64,000 nucleotides of DNA from Campylobacter hepaticus (GCF_001687475.2 NZ_CP031611.1:1456670-1520669), one strand, 5' to 3'. Counted from the stretch's first letter, positions 17,698 through 27,756 are shown. Numbers and translations are program-made. The notes: generated from the sequence alone by a model not told the origin.

Positions 17698-19137
17698 TTA
17701 TTTTTCTTTGTTAATATATTCATCTTGTTTAAATCCACCCCCAAAAGCTTTAATAAGATCTATAATTGAATTAGCATAAGCGTATTTGGTGTTATTGAAA
17801 ATGACTAGAGCATTAAGCCAATTTTGATATGTTATTAAATAATCTTGCAAGGATATTTCTCCTATATCATAGCGTTCTTTTGCGATTTCATAAATTTTTT
17901 TATAAGATTGTTCACTTGCTTGTGCATTATCATATTGCAAACGTATAGTTTTTCTAGCTATTAAAGTATAGCGAATTTCTCCAAAAGCTGTAATTAAAGT
18001 ATTTTGATAGTTTATAAAAGCGGCATCTTTATTAAGTTTGGCTAAATTTACATTTTTATAAATTTCTCCCCAATGAAAAATAGGCATTGTAAAATTACCG
18101 CCAATGTTCCAAGTTTTAGATCCTCCTTCAATAAGAATATCTAAATCTTTACTTTCAAATCCTAAAAATCCTGTTAAAGAAAGATTAGGTAAAAAAGCTG
18201 TACGAGCAACTCCAACTAGATAATTTTGTTGAATAAGTCTTTCTAAAGAAGAGCTAATATCTGGACGTTGAAGTAAAATGGTACTTGAAATTCCAGTTGG
18301 TATATTAAATTCTTTTAAATTAAAAACTTGATAATTTTGATGCTTATAAAGTATATCATTAAGATCATTTGAGGTTAAAATTTTTAAAGCTTTAAGATAA
18401 TTTTCTTTATTCAACTTCATTTCATTATATTGTAAAGCTATACTTTCTAAATTAGCTTTTGTTTGAGCAAGTTCATATTCACTTATAGCACCTACTTTAA
18501 ATTTTTCATTATGAACTGTGTATATTTCTTGTGCACAATCATAAGCTTGTTTAAGGGTATTTTCATTTTCATAAGCATTTATAAAATTAAAATAAGTTTG
18601 AATTGTCTTTGAAATTATTGAAATTTTAGCAGCTTCATAATCATATTGACTTGCTTTAAAATTTGATTGTGAAGCATGATATGTATCGCGATATTTTCCC
18701 CAAAGATCAATTTCATAATTTAAATTTGCTCCCATTTTAAAATCATTATCATAGCTTATTTCGCCTGTACGATTATTAGGATGGTTAATAGAAGTTTTTA
18801 TACGATTAGCATTAGCACTAGCATCTAATTTAGGCAATAAATTGCTAAAATCTATACCTAATTGAGCTGCTGCTTGTTCCATATGGATAAAAGCAAGTTT
18901 TAAGTCGCTATTATTTTGAAGTGCTAAATCAACAATTTTATTTAAATTGTTATCTTCAAATTCTTTCCACCATTCTTTGTTAATAGTATTATTGTTTTCT
19001 TTTTCCCAATCTAAAGCACCTAATTTATTATCAATATTATAATTTATTTCAGGAATTATTAAATTTGGACTTAAAGAACAAGCTGAAATAAAAAGACTAA
19101 AGCTTGTTATAATACTTATTGATATTATTTTATTCAT
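17698..19137 (-). CDS. cmeC: CmeC, outer-membrane channel of the CmeABC efflux pump
   Basis: A TolC/OprM-type outer-membrane factor of 479 residues that completes the tripartite multidrug and bile-salt pump. It has a lipoprotein signal peptide with Cys20 (FISAC). Two repeats of the outer-membrane efflux family are visible, with coiled helical segments such as QAAAQLGIDFSNLLPKLDASANA near residue 97. It is slightly shorter than the C. jejuni CmeC that I recall (about 490). Its start overlaps cmeB by eight bases. Confidence 0.95.
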   Translation of the reverse strand: MNKIISISIITSFSLFISACSLSPNLIIPEINYNIDNKLGALDWEKENNNTINKEWWKEFEDNNLNKIVDLALQNNSDLKLAFIHMEQAAAQLGIDFSNLLPKLDASANANRIKTSINHPNNRTGEISYDNDFKMGANLNYEIDLWGKYRDTYHASQSNFKASQYDYEAAKISIISKTIQTYFNFINAYENENTLKQAYDCAQEIYTVHNEKFKVGAISEYELAQTKANLESIALQYNEMKLNKENYLKALKILTSNDLNDILYKHQNYQVFNLKEFNIPTGISSTILLQRPDISSSLERLIQQNYLVGVARTAFLPNLSLTGFLGFESKDLDILIEGGSKTWNIGGNFTMPIFHWGEIYKNVNLAKLNKDAAFINYQNTLITAFGEIRYTLIARKTIRLQYDNAQASEQSYKKIYEIAKERYDIGEISLQDYLITYQNWLNALVIFNNTKYAYANSIIDLIKAFGGGFKQDEYINKEK

Positions 19138-22100
19138 GGATTTTATTCCTTTTCTTATTTAGCCATTCATTGAAATTTTCTAGAAGATAGAAAAATAAAG
19201 GTACAAAGAAAATTGCTAAAGTAGAAGCTGCAATCATTCCTCCTATTAGTCCTGTTCCTAAAGAATGTCTTGAAGCACTACCTGCTCCTGTGGCAAAAAT
19301 CATTGGTAAAACTCCAAAGGTAAAGGCTAAAGAAGTCATGATGATAGGACGAAATCTGAGTTTTGCTGCTGCTAAAGCGGCTTCAAATACTCCTTTACCT
19401 TTTTTAAAACGTTCTTCCATGGCAAATTCAACAATTAAAATTGCATTTTTGGCTGAAAGTCCAATAAGAAGTAACAATCCGGTTTGAAAATAAATATCAT
19501 TGCTAAAACCTCTTAAATAAACAAATAAAAAAGAACCAAAAACAGCAAAAGGTACAGCTGTAATAACCGCTAAAGGAATTAACCATCTTTCATATTGGGC
19601 TGCTAGAATCAAAAATACAAAGATCATACCTAAAATAAAAGCATAGCTTGCTGTTCCTTGACTTGAAACTTCTTGATAGGCTGATCCACTCCAGGCTATA
19701 GAATAATCATCTCCTAAAGTCTCTTTTGCTACTTCTGAAATAGCTTGTATTGCTTGTCCTGAAGTATAACCTGGTGCAGGTTGTCCTTGTATTTGTGCTG
19801 CAGGGAAAAGATTAAAACGTTTTACATCATCAGAACCTGAACTTCTTTGTAGGGTTAAGAAAGAATCAAGTGGTATCATTTTTCCATCATTTGAGCGTAC
19901 AAAAATATTTTTTAATGCATCTTGGGTATTTCTAAAATCCCCTTTGGCGCGAATATTAACTTGAAAATTCTTGCCCAACATAGAAAAATCATTGACATAA
20001 TAAGTACCAATAGTTGCATTAATTGTATTGAAAATATCTTGCATATTAAGATTAAAATGTTTTAATTTATCTCTATCTATTATAAGATTATATTGTGGGA
20101 AAGTAGTATCAAGGGTGGTGCGCACTCTAGCTAATTCTTTTCTTTGGTTGGCTGCAATGATGAGTTTGTTTACATCTTCTTGAATTTGGTTATAGCTTTT
20201 CCCACTTTTATTTTGTGCATACATTTCAAAACCACCTGTAATACTTAATCCAGGTATAGGAGGTAAGCCTATGAATATACTTGAAGCATTGCGATCAAAA
20301 GCAAATTTTTTATTAAGTTGCATGCTGATTTCATCTGCGCTAATATTTCTATCTTTCCAATCTTTTAATCCTATAAACATTGCAGCTGCATTTTCTTTTA
20401 ATGAATTGGTAAAAAGATTAAATCCTATCATAGCCATAGCATCTTGAATTCCATTGGTTTTTAGAATTTCTTTGCTTATATGATCAACTTGTGAAATTGT
20501 TCTATGAACAGCTGATGCTGAAGGAAGATTGATAATGCCTATCATTAAGCCTTGATCTTCTTCAGGAACTAAGGAATTTGGTATAGCTTTATAAAGATAA
20601 AAAATTGCTCCTAGCATAATACAAAAAATAAGGACAAAGCGAAGAGTTCTTTTGAGAATATATGCTACTCCAGCACTAAATATAGCAGTACTCCAATCAA
20701 AAAAATCATTAAAATTTTTTACAAATTTAAAAGGTTCTTTTTCATTGCGTCTTAAAAAAAGAGCACATAAAGATGGAGTTAAAGTAAGAGCTACAAAGCC
20801 TGATATGGCTACAGAAATTGCTAAAGTTAATGCAAATTGTCTTTGAATTTCTCCTACAAAACCTGATATAAAAGAAACAGGTATGAAAACAGCACAAAGT
20901 ACAAGTACTATGGAAATTACAGGAGAGCTTACTTCTTGCATGGCTTTAATAGCGGCATCTTTTATGCTTATTTGTGCATTTTCATGTAAAATTCTGTCAA
21001 TATTTTCTACCACAATAATAGCATCATCTACAACAATACCAATAGCTAAAATTAAGGCAAATAATGTAAGTAGATTAATACTAAAACCTAAAATATAAAG
21101 TCCAGCAAAGGTTCCTAGTAAAGAGACAGGAACTGCTATCATAGGAATAAGTGTTGCCCGGAAATTTTTTAAAAACATATACATTACGATAAGAACTAAA
21201 ATTAATGCTTCAATAAAGGTTTTTATAACTTCTTTGATAGATTGTATCACAAATTTTGTTGTATCATAAGGAATTTTATAAGTTAAACCTGCGGGAAAAC
21301 TTTTGGAGAGTTCTTGCATTTTATTTTGTACAAGTTCTACCGTACGTAATGCATTAGCTCCTGATTGCAGATTGATGATAATTGGTACTGCATCATTACC
21401 ATTTAAACGTCCTTGAGAACTGTATTGTTCTGAACCTATCTCAACATCAGCTACATCTTTAAGTCGTAAAAAGGATCCATCATCATTGACTCTTAGGATG
21501 ATATTTTCAAATTCTTCAGGATTTTGTAATCTGCCTTGCATAGTAATGGAATAAACATAAGGAGATTTATGAGTAAGGGGTTCTTCCCCTATTTTACCTG
21601 TTGCATATTGAGCATTTTGATCATTAACTGCAGAAATTACATCAGTGGCTGTTACATTAAATTTGTTTAATAAATCAGGTTTGAGCCAAATTCTTAAAGA
21701 ATAGTTGCGATTGCCTATGGCATTTGCATCTCCTACACCTGGTATTCTTTTTAATTCGTCTAAAATATTTAAAGAAATGTAATTATATACGTCTGTGGAA
21801 TTCATAGATCCATTATTTGAATATACTGAAATTGCAGCAAGAGTTGTTGATGAGGTTTTTTTTATCGTTACTCCAAGTTTTTTTACTGCTTCTGGCATTT
21901 TTGCAATTGCAGCTGAAACTCTATTATTAACATCTATAGTTGCTTGATCTGGATTTGTACCTATTTCAAAATATATAGTTAAATTCATGCTTCCTGAGGA
22001 GCTTGAAGTTGATTCCATGTATATCATATTGTCGACACCATTAACAGCATCTTCAATAGGAGTGGCAACTGTTGAGGCTATAGTTTGAGCATCTGCTCCT

Positions 22101-22252
22101 GTATAAGTTGCACTCACTTTAACTGTAGGAGGAGTTAAAGAAGGGTATTGTTCTATGGGTAAATTTACAAGCCCTATAAGACCTGCTAAAGAAATAATAA
22201 TGGCAACAACTGAAGCAAAAATAGGTCTTTCAATAAAAAATTTAGAAAACAT
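19130..22252 (-). CDS. cmeB: CmeB, RND inner-membrane efflux transporter
   Basis: A 1040-residue proton/drug antiporter of the AcrB/HAE1 type. It starts MFSKFFIERPIFA, carries the TM4 Asp pair in GIVVDDAIIVVENI near residue 407, and has the usual two halves with large periplasmic loops. In C. jejuni the pump exports bile salts and many antibiotics and is needed for gut colonisation. The sequence departs from the C. jejuni CmeB that I recall at many porter-domain positions, which argues for a different species. It abuts cmeA, sharing one base. Confidence 0.97.
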   Translation of the reverse strand: MFSKFFIERPIFASVVAIIISLAGLIGLVNLPIEQYPSLTPPTVKVSATYTGADAQTIASTVATPIEDAVNGVDNMIYMESTSSSSGSMNLTIYFEIGTNPDQATIDVNNRVSAAIAKMPEAVKKLGVTIKKTSSTTLAAISVYSNNGSMNSTDVYNYISLNILDELKRIPGVGDANAIGNRNYSLRIWLKPDLLNKFNVTATDVISAVNDQNAQYATGKIGEEPLTHKSPYVYSITMQGRLQNPEEFENIILRVNDDGSFLRLKDVADVEIGSEQYSSQGRLNGNDAVPIIINLQSGANALRTVELVQNKMQELSKSFPAGLTYKIPYDTTKFVIQSIKEVIKTFIEALILVLIVMYMFLKNFRATLIPMIAVPVSLLGTFAGLYILGFSINLLTLFALILAIGIVVDDAIIVVENIDRILHENAQISIKDAAIKAMQEVSSPVISIVLVLCAVFIPVSFISGFVGEIQRQFALTLAISVAISGFVALTLTPSLCALFLRRNEKEPFKFVKNFNDFFDWSTAIFSAGVAYILKRTLRFVLIFCIMLGAIFYLYKAIPNSLVPEEDQGLMIGIINLPSASAVHRTISQVDHISKEILKTNGIQDAMAMIGFNLFTNSLKENAAAMFIGLKDWKDRNISADEISMQLNKKFAFDRNASSIFIGLPPIPGLSITGGFEMYAQNKSGKSYNQIQEDVNKLIIAANQRKELARVRTTLDTTFPQYNLIIDRDKLKHFNLNMQDIFNTINATIGTYYVNDFSMLGKNFQVNIRAKGDFRNTQDALKNIFVRSNDGKMIPLDSFLTLQRSSGSDDVKRFNLFPAAQIQGQPAPGYTSGQAIQAISEVAKETLGDDYSIAWSGSAYQEVSSQGTASYAFILGMIFVFLILAAQYERWLIPLAVITAVPFAVFGSFLFVYLRGFSNDIYFQTGLLLLIGLSAKNAILIVEFAMEERFKKGKGVFEAALAAAKLRFRPIIMTSLAFTFGVLPMIFATGAGSASRHSLGTGLIGGMIAASTLAIFFVPLFFYLLENFNEWLNKKRNKIHE

Positions 22253-23355
22253 TATTGTGCTCCAATTTCTCTAACTTCACTACCAATATGAATTTTTGTA
22301 AAATTATCTAAGATGATTTTATCTCCATTTTGTAAGCCTTGATCAATGATAGCATATTCATTATTTTGATAACTTATATGTATGGAAGCTTTTTCTACTT
22401 TTCCATTTTTAAAAAGAAAAACATAAACATCGTTTTGATCTTGTTTTATAGCTAGTTGGGGTATTTTAAAGCCATTTTTTTGTATAAATGCATCTGAGGT
22501 AATTGTTGCAAAAGCTCCTGGTAATAATGAAGAATTGTTATTTTCAAAAATAGCTTTTGCTTTTACTGTGCCACTATGAGCATCAATTACAGAATCAATA
22601 AAATAAAGCTTTCCTTTAATTGTCTCTCCATTAAAATGTAAGTTGGCATGGATATTATCTAAATCCCATCTTCCATTTTGAGTGTTGCGAACCAAGTTAA
22701 GTTTATCTGTATCTGAAATAAAAAAATCTGCATAAATAGGGTTTAAATTAGTAATTCTAACAAGTTCACTTGATGAAGCACTTACATAATCTCCTACGTT
22801 AATTAAAGCATCGCCTATGGTGCCATCAAATGGAGCCTTTATTTTTGTATGATCTAGGTCGATTTTTGCGTTTAGAAGTTGAGCTTTAGCACTTGTTAAA
22901 TGAGCTTTGGAATTATCAAATGTGGCAAGAGCAGCATCATATTCTTTTTGGGAGATTGCGCCTTTATTAAAAAGAGTTTTGGAGCGATTAAAATCCTTAC
23001 TGGCATTTTCAAAATTTGCTTGAGCCATTAAGGTTTGTCCATAAGCAATATCAACATTAGCTTTAAATTTATTTTGTTCTATTATAAATAAAGTTTGTCC
23101 TTTTTTTACAATATCGCCAGCTTTAAAAAGTTTATTTACTATTATACCACTAACTTGAGGTTTTATAATAACATCATAATTGCTAACTAGCTTAGCTGGA
23201 TAAGTAAAACTAAGTGGTAAATCTTCAGAGTGTACCATCATAGTTGTTACAGGTTGAGGCGGCATTTGCATTTTTGGTGTTTGTTCTTTAGTGCAAGCAA
23301 TGAATAAGGATATAATGCTTAAAGTTAGAATAATTTTTTTTGGAAATAATCTCAT
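22252..23355 (-). CDS. cmeA: CmeA, periplasmic adaptor of the CmeABC pump
   Basis: A membrane-fusion lipoprotein of 367 residues that links CmeB and CmeC. The signal peptide ends with lipobox Cys21 (LFIAC). A lipoyl-like barrel half-motif (VSGIIVNKLFKAGDIVKKGQTLF, about residues 69-91), an alpha hairpin (100-165) and a second half-motif (KIKAPFDGTIGDALINVGDYV) follow in the standard order. It is the first gene of the operon and stands behind the CmeR operator. Confidence 0.96.
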   Translation of the reverse strand: MRLFPKKIILTLSIISLFIACTKEQTPKMQMPPQPVTTMMVHSEDLPLSFTYPAKLVSNYDVIIKPQVSGIIVNKLFKAGDIVKKGQTLFIIEQNKFKANVDIAYGQTLMAQANFENASKDFNRSKTLFNKGAISQKEYDAALATFDNSKAHLTSAKAQLLNAKIDLDHTKIKAPFDGTIGDALINVGDYVSASSSELVRITNLNPIYADFFISDTDKLNLVRNTQNGRWDLDNIHANLHFNGETIKGKLYFIDSVIDAHSGTVKAKAIFENNNSSLLPGAFATITSDAFIQKNGFKIPQLAIKQDQNDVYVFLFKNGKVEKASIHISYQNNEYAIIDQGLQNGDKIILDNFTKIHIGSEVREIGAQ

Positions 23356-23381
23356 AATTTTGCCTTGAAAAATTTAATGTT

Positions 23382-23411
23382 AAAATTTTGTAATAAAAAT
23401 TACAAAATTTT
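23382..23411 (-). promoter_or_regulatory. CmeR operator in the cmeA promoter
   Basis: A perfect palindrome with 13-bp arms, AAAATTTTGTAAT (23382-23394) and its complement (23399-23411), separated by AAAA. The core TGTAATAAAAATTACA (23389-23404) equals the 16-bp inverted repeat that I recall as the CmeR-binding site upstream of C. jejuni cmeA. It lies 27 bases before cmeA, where a bound repressor would block transcription; bile salts release CmeR in C. jejuni. Confidence 0.85.
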
Positions 23412-23464
23412 TTAAGCTATTTTTTGGTTAATTATATCTTAATTTAGTTAATAAATTTGTTATT

Positions 23465-24103
23465 TTAAGATAGGTTTTTATGGCTATTAATTCCATTTAG
23501 AAAAATATTGACTATAAATTCAACATGTTTTTTTTGTTCTTTTTTATTTTTTAAAGGAGCGTTGATTAAAACATTAAGATGATGATAGGGTTCTTTAAGC
23601 ATGGTGCAAAAAGTAATAGCAAGTTTTTCAGCATTTTTTTTCATGAAAGAATCTTCTTGTTGTTGAAAAAAATCCATAAGAATATTATAAGAAAAATTTT
23701 GTTGATTATTATCTATCCAATTAGCAAGATGTCTGTCTTTATCATAAACTTGAGAATAGACAATTCTACCGAAGGCTACAGCTTCTGGCTGATTGAAAAT
23801 TTCTACAAAAGCCATTCCAAAAGAAATTAAAATTTCTTTTAAGCTTCCATCTTTAATTTCTTGTGTTTTTGAGCGAATAAGGTGAAAGTGTTTTTTACAT
23901 ATATCATCTAAAATTTCAAAAAATAATCCTTCTTTATTTTTAAAACTATCATAAATATTAGAATAAGAACCTCCAGATAATTTAATAATATCGCTAAGAC
24001 TTGTTTCTTGGTATCCTTTTGTTAAAAAAAGTTCTAAGGCTACATTTTTAATTTTTTCTTGTCTAGCTAAAACTTTCTTTGAGGGTGTTTTATTTGAATT
24101 CAT
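23465..24103 (-). CDS. cmeR: CmeR, TetR-family repressor of cmeABC
   Basis: A TetR-family regulator of 212 residues. The N-terminal helix-turn-helix is at about residues 36-60 (TSLSDIIKLSGGSYSNIYDSF); the C-terminal part forms the large ligand pocket known from the C. jejuni CmeR structure. It is very close to C. jejuni CmeR, in contrast to the more divergent CmeB. It sits between ccoG and cmeA on the same strand. Besides cmeABC it controls other genes in C. jejuni. Confidence 0.95.
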   Translation of the reverse strand: MNSNKTPSKKVLARQEKIKNVALELFLTKGYQETSLSDIIKLSGGSYSNIYDSFKNKEGLFFEILDDICKKHFHLIRSKTQEIKDGSLKEILISFGMAFVEIFNQPEAVAFGRIVYSQVYDKDRHLANWIDNNQQNFSYNILMDFFQQQEDSFMKKNAEKLAITFCTMLKEPYHHLNVLINAPLKNKKEQKKHVEFIVNIFLNGINSHKNLS

Positions 24104-25467
24104 TATTGATCCTTTATGATTGTGCTTTTTGGGTATACAAATATACTTTTTCTAGAAACTGAAATCTCTTGATCATCTGTAGCATAAGCTTTTATATGAA
24201 GAGTTAAGATCGTATCTTTTTGATCATAGTTTGCTAATTTTTTTGTAGCTTTAATCACTACTATTTTTTTAGCTTGTTCTCCTGCTTTTAATATAAAAGA
24301 TTTTTTTGGTCGTATAATTTCAATTCCACCATCAACTCCTTCTAAATTCGCTTTGAAATAATACTCATGAGTTTTAGAGTCTGTATTTTGAAATAAAAAA
24401 GTATAAGCATTTGAAATGACTGTTTCTCCTTTAATATTTGAAATATTGTATAATTCACTACTACGATTAATATTTAAGAGCATATTTTCTTTTTTATTTC
24501 CCATAATAATTAAGATTGCTAAAGCAATTAAAAGAATGATAAAATAAGCTACAGTTCTAAATCTTAAATAATGAATTTTATCGCCTGTTTGGATAGCTTT
24601 GGCACTAGTCCAGTTAATTAGACTTGGTCTATTAAAATTATTTTGTACTTTTGAACAAGCATCTGCACATTCAAGACAGTTAATGCATTCAAGTTGCATA
24701 CCTTTGCGTATATCAATATGTGTAGGACAAATACTAACGCAAGCTTCACAACCTATACATTCTCCTTGAGGTGGTTTTTTGTAAAGTTTATTATGATCTT
24801 TATAAATTAAACCACCGCGTTTTTCATCATAAATAACTTGCATAGTATCATGATCAAACATAACAGATTGTATTCTTGCATAAGGACAAACATAAATACA
24901 AAATTTTTCAGCTAAATAAGTTATATCAAATGTAAATAATAAACTAGCGTAAAATAATATTCCCATTAAAAGTAAATGTTCTTGAGGATTTTGTATATAA
25001 TAAAAAAAATCTTCAGGAGGAATAAAATACCAAAGTAAGTTACTTATAGCAGCTATAGAAATGAGATAAAAAAGAATTATTCCTATAAATTTTCTAAAAT
25101 ACTTTCCTTGATATTCTTTTTGTTTATTATTAATATTTTGACGAATTTTAAGAATTTTAGTTTGAATAATATCTCTATATATAACCCTAAAAATAGTTTG
25201 AGGACAAGTCCAAGCACACCAAATTCTTCCACTTAAAGTTGTAATAAAAAAGATGAATAAAAAAAGAAATATAAGAACAAAGGGCATGAGATAAAATTCT
25301 TGCGTTGAAAAAGACATAAAAAATAAATTTAATTTAGAATGATCAAAACTTAAAAGAAAAAAATGGTTTCCATTTATTCTTATAAAAGGCAAAACAAGTA
25401 TAACAATACTTGCAATTAAATATACAAAATATCGCTTTTTTGTATAAGTTGTAATATATCCTTGCAT
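24103..25467 (-). CDS. ccoG: CcoG-type cytochrome oxidase accessory iron-sulfur protein
   Basis: A 454-residue membrane ferredoxin of the CcoG/RdxA/FixG family, which helps deliver copper to cbb3-type oxidase, the high-affinity oxidase of Campylobacter. Membrane helices lie near residues 14-30, 56-77, 125-148 and 160-185, with WCAWTCPQTIFR between them and two [4Fe-4S] motifs: CIGCEACVSICP and CINCLECADACS. An Ig-like C-terminal periplasmic domain follows a last helix near 305-325. It shares a base with the cmeR start, so cmeR may be cotranscribed with it. Confidence 0.9.
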   Translation of the reverse strand: MQGYITTYTKKRYFVYLIASIVILVLPFIRINGNHFFLLSFDHSKLNLFFMSFSTQEFYLMPFVLIFLFLFIFFITTLSGRIWCAWTCPQTIFRVIYRDIIQTKILKIRQNINNKQKEYQGKYFRKFIGIILFYLISIAAISNLLWYFIPPEDFFYYIQNPQEHLLLMGILFYASLLFTFDITYLAEKFCIYVCPYARIQSVMFDHDTMQVIYDEKRGGLIYKDHNKLYKKPPQGECIGCEACVSICPTHIDIRKGMQLECINCLECADACSKVQNNFNRPSLINWTSAKAIQTGDKIHYLRFRTVAYFIILLIALAILIIMGNKKENMLLNINRSSELYNISNIKGETVISNAYTFLFQNTDSKTHEYYFKANLEGVDGGIEIIRPKKSFILKAGEQAKKIVVIKATKKLANYDQKDTILTLHIKAYATDDQEISVSRKSIFVYPKSTIIKDQ

Positions 25468-25586
25468 TTTAAAATTCCAAGTTCATAATCTTAATAAAAC
25501 ATTAACTTTGCAATTTAATAATTATATCTGATAAAACTAAAACAATTTTTAAATGCTTTCTAAGTTAGAATTAATAAGAAAAATTT

Positions 25587-25592
25587 TATAAT
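25587..25592 (+). promoter_or_regulatory. -10 element of rpsU
   Basis: TATAAT at 25587-25592 lies 43 bases before the rpsU GTG start, in the region divergent from ccoG. Confidence 0.5.
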
Positions 25593-25634
25593 AATAAGCT
25601 AAAAATTTATTTTTATAGAAAGGTGGTGAGGACT

Positions 25635-25847
25635 GTGCCAGGAATTAAGGTGCATCCTAATGAGTCTTTTGATGAGGCTTATCGTAAATTCAAAAAACAA
25701 GTAGATAGGAATCTAGTTGTAACTGAAGTAAGAGCAAGAAGATTTTTTGAGCCTATGACTGAAATTCGTAAAAAACAAAAAATTTCAGCACGTAAAAAAA
25801 TGCTTAAAAGACTTTATATGCTTAGACGTTATGAATCAAGACTTTAA
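25635..25847 (+). CDS. rpsU: RpsU, ribosomal protein bS21
   Basis: A small basic protein of the 30S subunit platform. I use the GTG at 25635, which gives the 70-residue form beginning (M)[15 protein letters not shown], as in C. jejuni. An upstream in-frame GTG at 25623 would add VRT-type residues and overlaps the purine-rich GGTGGTGAGG binding site. The Arg/Lys-rich helical C terminus ([19 protein letters not shown]) is typical. It is a single-gene unit with its own terminator. Confidence 0.96.
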   Translation: MPGIKVHPNESFDEAYRKFKKQVDRNLVVTEVRARRFFEPMTEIRKKQKISARKKMLKRLYMLRRYESRL

Positions 25848-25851
25848 GCTT

Positions 25852-25869
25852 AAAGCCCAAATGGGCTTT
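25852..25869 (+). terminator. Rho-independent terminator of rpsU
   Basis: The stem AAAGCCC (25852-25858) pairs with GGGCTTT (25863-25869), with loop AAAT, and runs into TT and then a T-rich tail. Confidence 0.85.
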
Positions 25870-25969
25870 TTATCTTTTTTATATTCTACTAATTATTAAA
25901 ATATTTATTATTTTTTGTTAAAATTCTTAAAAAATTAGAAAATTTTTGCCTCTAAATTAGGATAGATTT

Positions 25970-26575
25970 ATGAAACAAATTAAAAAAATTATTCAGCTTA
26001 GTATGATTAGTGGTTTAACAGCTGTTGCAGGTGGTGTTTTGGTAGGATGTCAAAATAATAATCAAGATGCAGATATTTTAAATCAAGCAGCTAATACAAA
26101 AGGGGCTTTTGTTATTATTGAGGAATTGGCTCCAGGACAATATAAGATTAAAGATCAATATCCAAGTGATGAAACAAGAGTTGTACTAAAAGAACTTAAT
26201 GGTATGGAGCGTATTTTATCCAAAGAAGAAATGGATGCGTTGATTAAACAAGAAGCAATGAAAATTGATAATGGAACTTCTAATTTAACTAAAGATAATG
26301 GACAAATTAGCAATGGAGGTTTAGGTTTAGGTGAGGCTTTGCTTGCAAGTGCTGCAGGAGCAATTTTAGGAAGCTGGATAGGTTCAAAGCTTTTTAATAA
26401 TCAAAATTTTGCCAATCAACAACGCAGTGCTTTTTCTAATCAAAGTGCTTATCAAAGAAGTGTAAATAGTTTTAATAAGGCAGGTGCAACAAATTCTGGT
26501 TCAGGAGTTAAAAAATCAGGATTTTTCGGAGGAGGATCTAAGGCAAGTTCTAGTTCTTCATCTTTTGGTTCTTAA
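25970..26575 (+). CDS. UPF0323 lipoprotein, YgiB-like architecture
   Basis: A 201-residue lipoprotein with lipobox LVGC (Cys27). Following parts: a polar region to about residue 118, a glycine/alanine-rich hydrophobic segment (LGEALLASAAGAILGSWIGSKLF, 119-141), then a Gln/Asn/Ser/Gly-rich tail ending in a Ser run. It matches the UPF0323 family of epsilonproteobacteria. The layout and the next gene, a GspS-like ligase, recall E. coli YgiB-YgiC. The C. jejuni counterpart is Cj0371. Molecular function is unknown. Confidence 0.8.
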   Translation: MKQIKKIIQLSMISGLTAVAGGVLVGCQNNNQDADILNQAANTKGAFVIIEELAPGQYKIKDQYPSDETRVVLKELNGMERILSKEEMDALIKQEAMKIDNGTSNLTKDNGQISNGGLGLGEALLASAAGAILGSWIGSKLFNNQNFANQQRSAFSNQSAYQRSVNSFNKAGATNSGSGVKKSGFFGGGSKASSSSSSFGS

Positions 26576-26584
26576 GGATATAAA

Positions 26585-27754
26585 ATGCAATTATTACAAG
26601 TTAATAAACTTCAAAAAGATTATTTAGAAAGCATAGGTTTTTCATGGCATACAGATGAAGATGGGAGTGATTATATTGGCAATAAATTAGTGTGTGTTAC
26701 AAATGAAGAGGCAAATGCATATTATGAAGCTGTAAATGAGCTTTATGATATGTTTATAAGTGCAGCTCAAAATGTTATAGATAATAATCGTTTTGATGAA
26801 TTAGGTATACCTTTTAACCTGATTAATGCGATTAAAATGAGTTGGGAAAATGAAGTGCATTGGCATTTGTATGGACGTTTTGATTTAGCAGGTGGACTTG
26901 ATGGTAGACCTATAAAATTGATAGAATTTAATGCTGATACACCAACAGCTCTTTTTGAAAGTGCCATTTTACAATGGGCGATTTTAAAACAAAATGGTAT
27001 GGATGAGAGTGCACAATTTAATAATATTTATGAAGGTTTGATGGATAATTTTAAAAGACTTATTACTCTTGATGAAAGTATTGAAAGTTTTAGAGATCAT
27101 TATCAAGGATGGAAAATTTTATTTTCAAGTGTAGCAGGAAGCAAAGAAGAAGAAATTACTACAAAATTACTTTCTCACATTGCTAAAGAATCAGGTTTTA
27201 AAACTGATTTTTCTTTTGTGGATGAAGTTGAATTTAGTGAAGAGGGAATTTTAAAAGATGGTGAAAATTATGAATACTGGTTTAAACTTATCCCTTGGGA
27301 AGATATAGCTATAGAAGAAGGTGAACTTGCTATGCTTTTAACACAAATTATGCGTAATCAAAGGGCTATTATTTTAAATCCTGCTTATACTCTTTTATTT
27401 CAATCTAAAGGAATTTTGAAAATTTTATGGGAGCTTTTTCCTAATCATCCTTTGCTTTTGGAGACAAAGGATAAGCCTTTAGAAGGAAAAAATTATGTAA
27501 AAAAACCTGTATTTGGTCGAGAGGGAGCAAATATTAGTATAATAAAAGAGGGACAAATTTTACATGAAAATGTTGGTCCTTATGCAAATAATAAAGTAAT
27601 TTATCAAGAATATGTGGAATTTAATTCTCATGAAAATGAATACTATCAAGCAGGTGTTTTTTTTGCTTATGAGGCTTGTGGTTTAGGTTTTAGAAAAGGT
27701 GGTCTTATACTTGATAATTATTCTAAATTTGTAGGTCATATTATTAAGGATTAA
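26585..27754 (+). CDS. Glutathionylspermidine synthase-family ATP-grasp ligase (YgiC-like)
   Basis: A 389-residue ATP-grasp amide ligase of the GspS C-terminal type, without the amidase domain of true GspS. WENEVHWHLYGRFDLAGG near residues 81-98 and LIEFNADTPTALFES near 102-116 belong to the substrate and Mg sites; the ATP-grasp part has YVKKPVFGREGANISII near 304-320. By family it should join a carboxyl group to an amine, possibly on a peptide or a polyamine. The substrate is unknown. It starts nine bases after the lipoprotein gene. Confidence 0.85.
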   Translation: MQLLQVNKLQKDYLESIGFSWHTDEDGSDYIGNKLVCVTNEEANAYYEAVNELYDMFISAAQNVIDNNRFDELGIPFNLINAIKMSWENEVHWHLYGRFDLAGGLDGRPIKLIEFNADTPTALFESAILQWAILKQNGMDESAQFNNIYEGLMDNFKRLITLDESIESFRDHYQGWKILFSSVAGSKEEEITTKLLSHIAKESGFKTDFSFVDEVEFSEEGILKDGENYEYWFKLIPWEDIAIEEGELAMLLTQIMRNQRAIILNPAYTLLFQSKGILKILWELFPNHPLLLETKDKPLEGKNYVKKPVFGREGANISIIKEGQILHENVGPYANNKVIYQEYVEFNSHENEYYQAGVFFAYEACGLGFRKGGLILDNYSKFVGHIIKD

Positions 27755-27756
27755 AA

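Noticed and set aside
20652..21098. Plus-strand ORFs of 64 and 71 codons inside cmeB
   Set aside because: They lie antisense to a well-supported RND transporter, have no ribosome binding site and resemble no protein. They reflect the low stop density opposite a coding strand.
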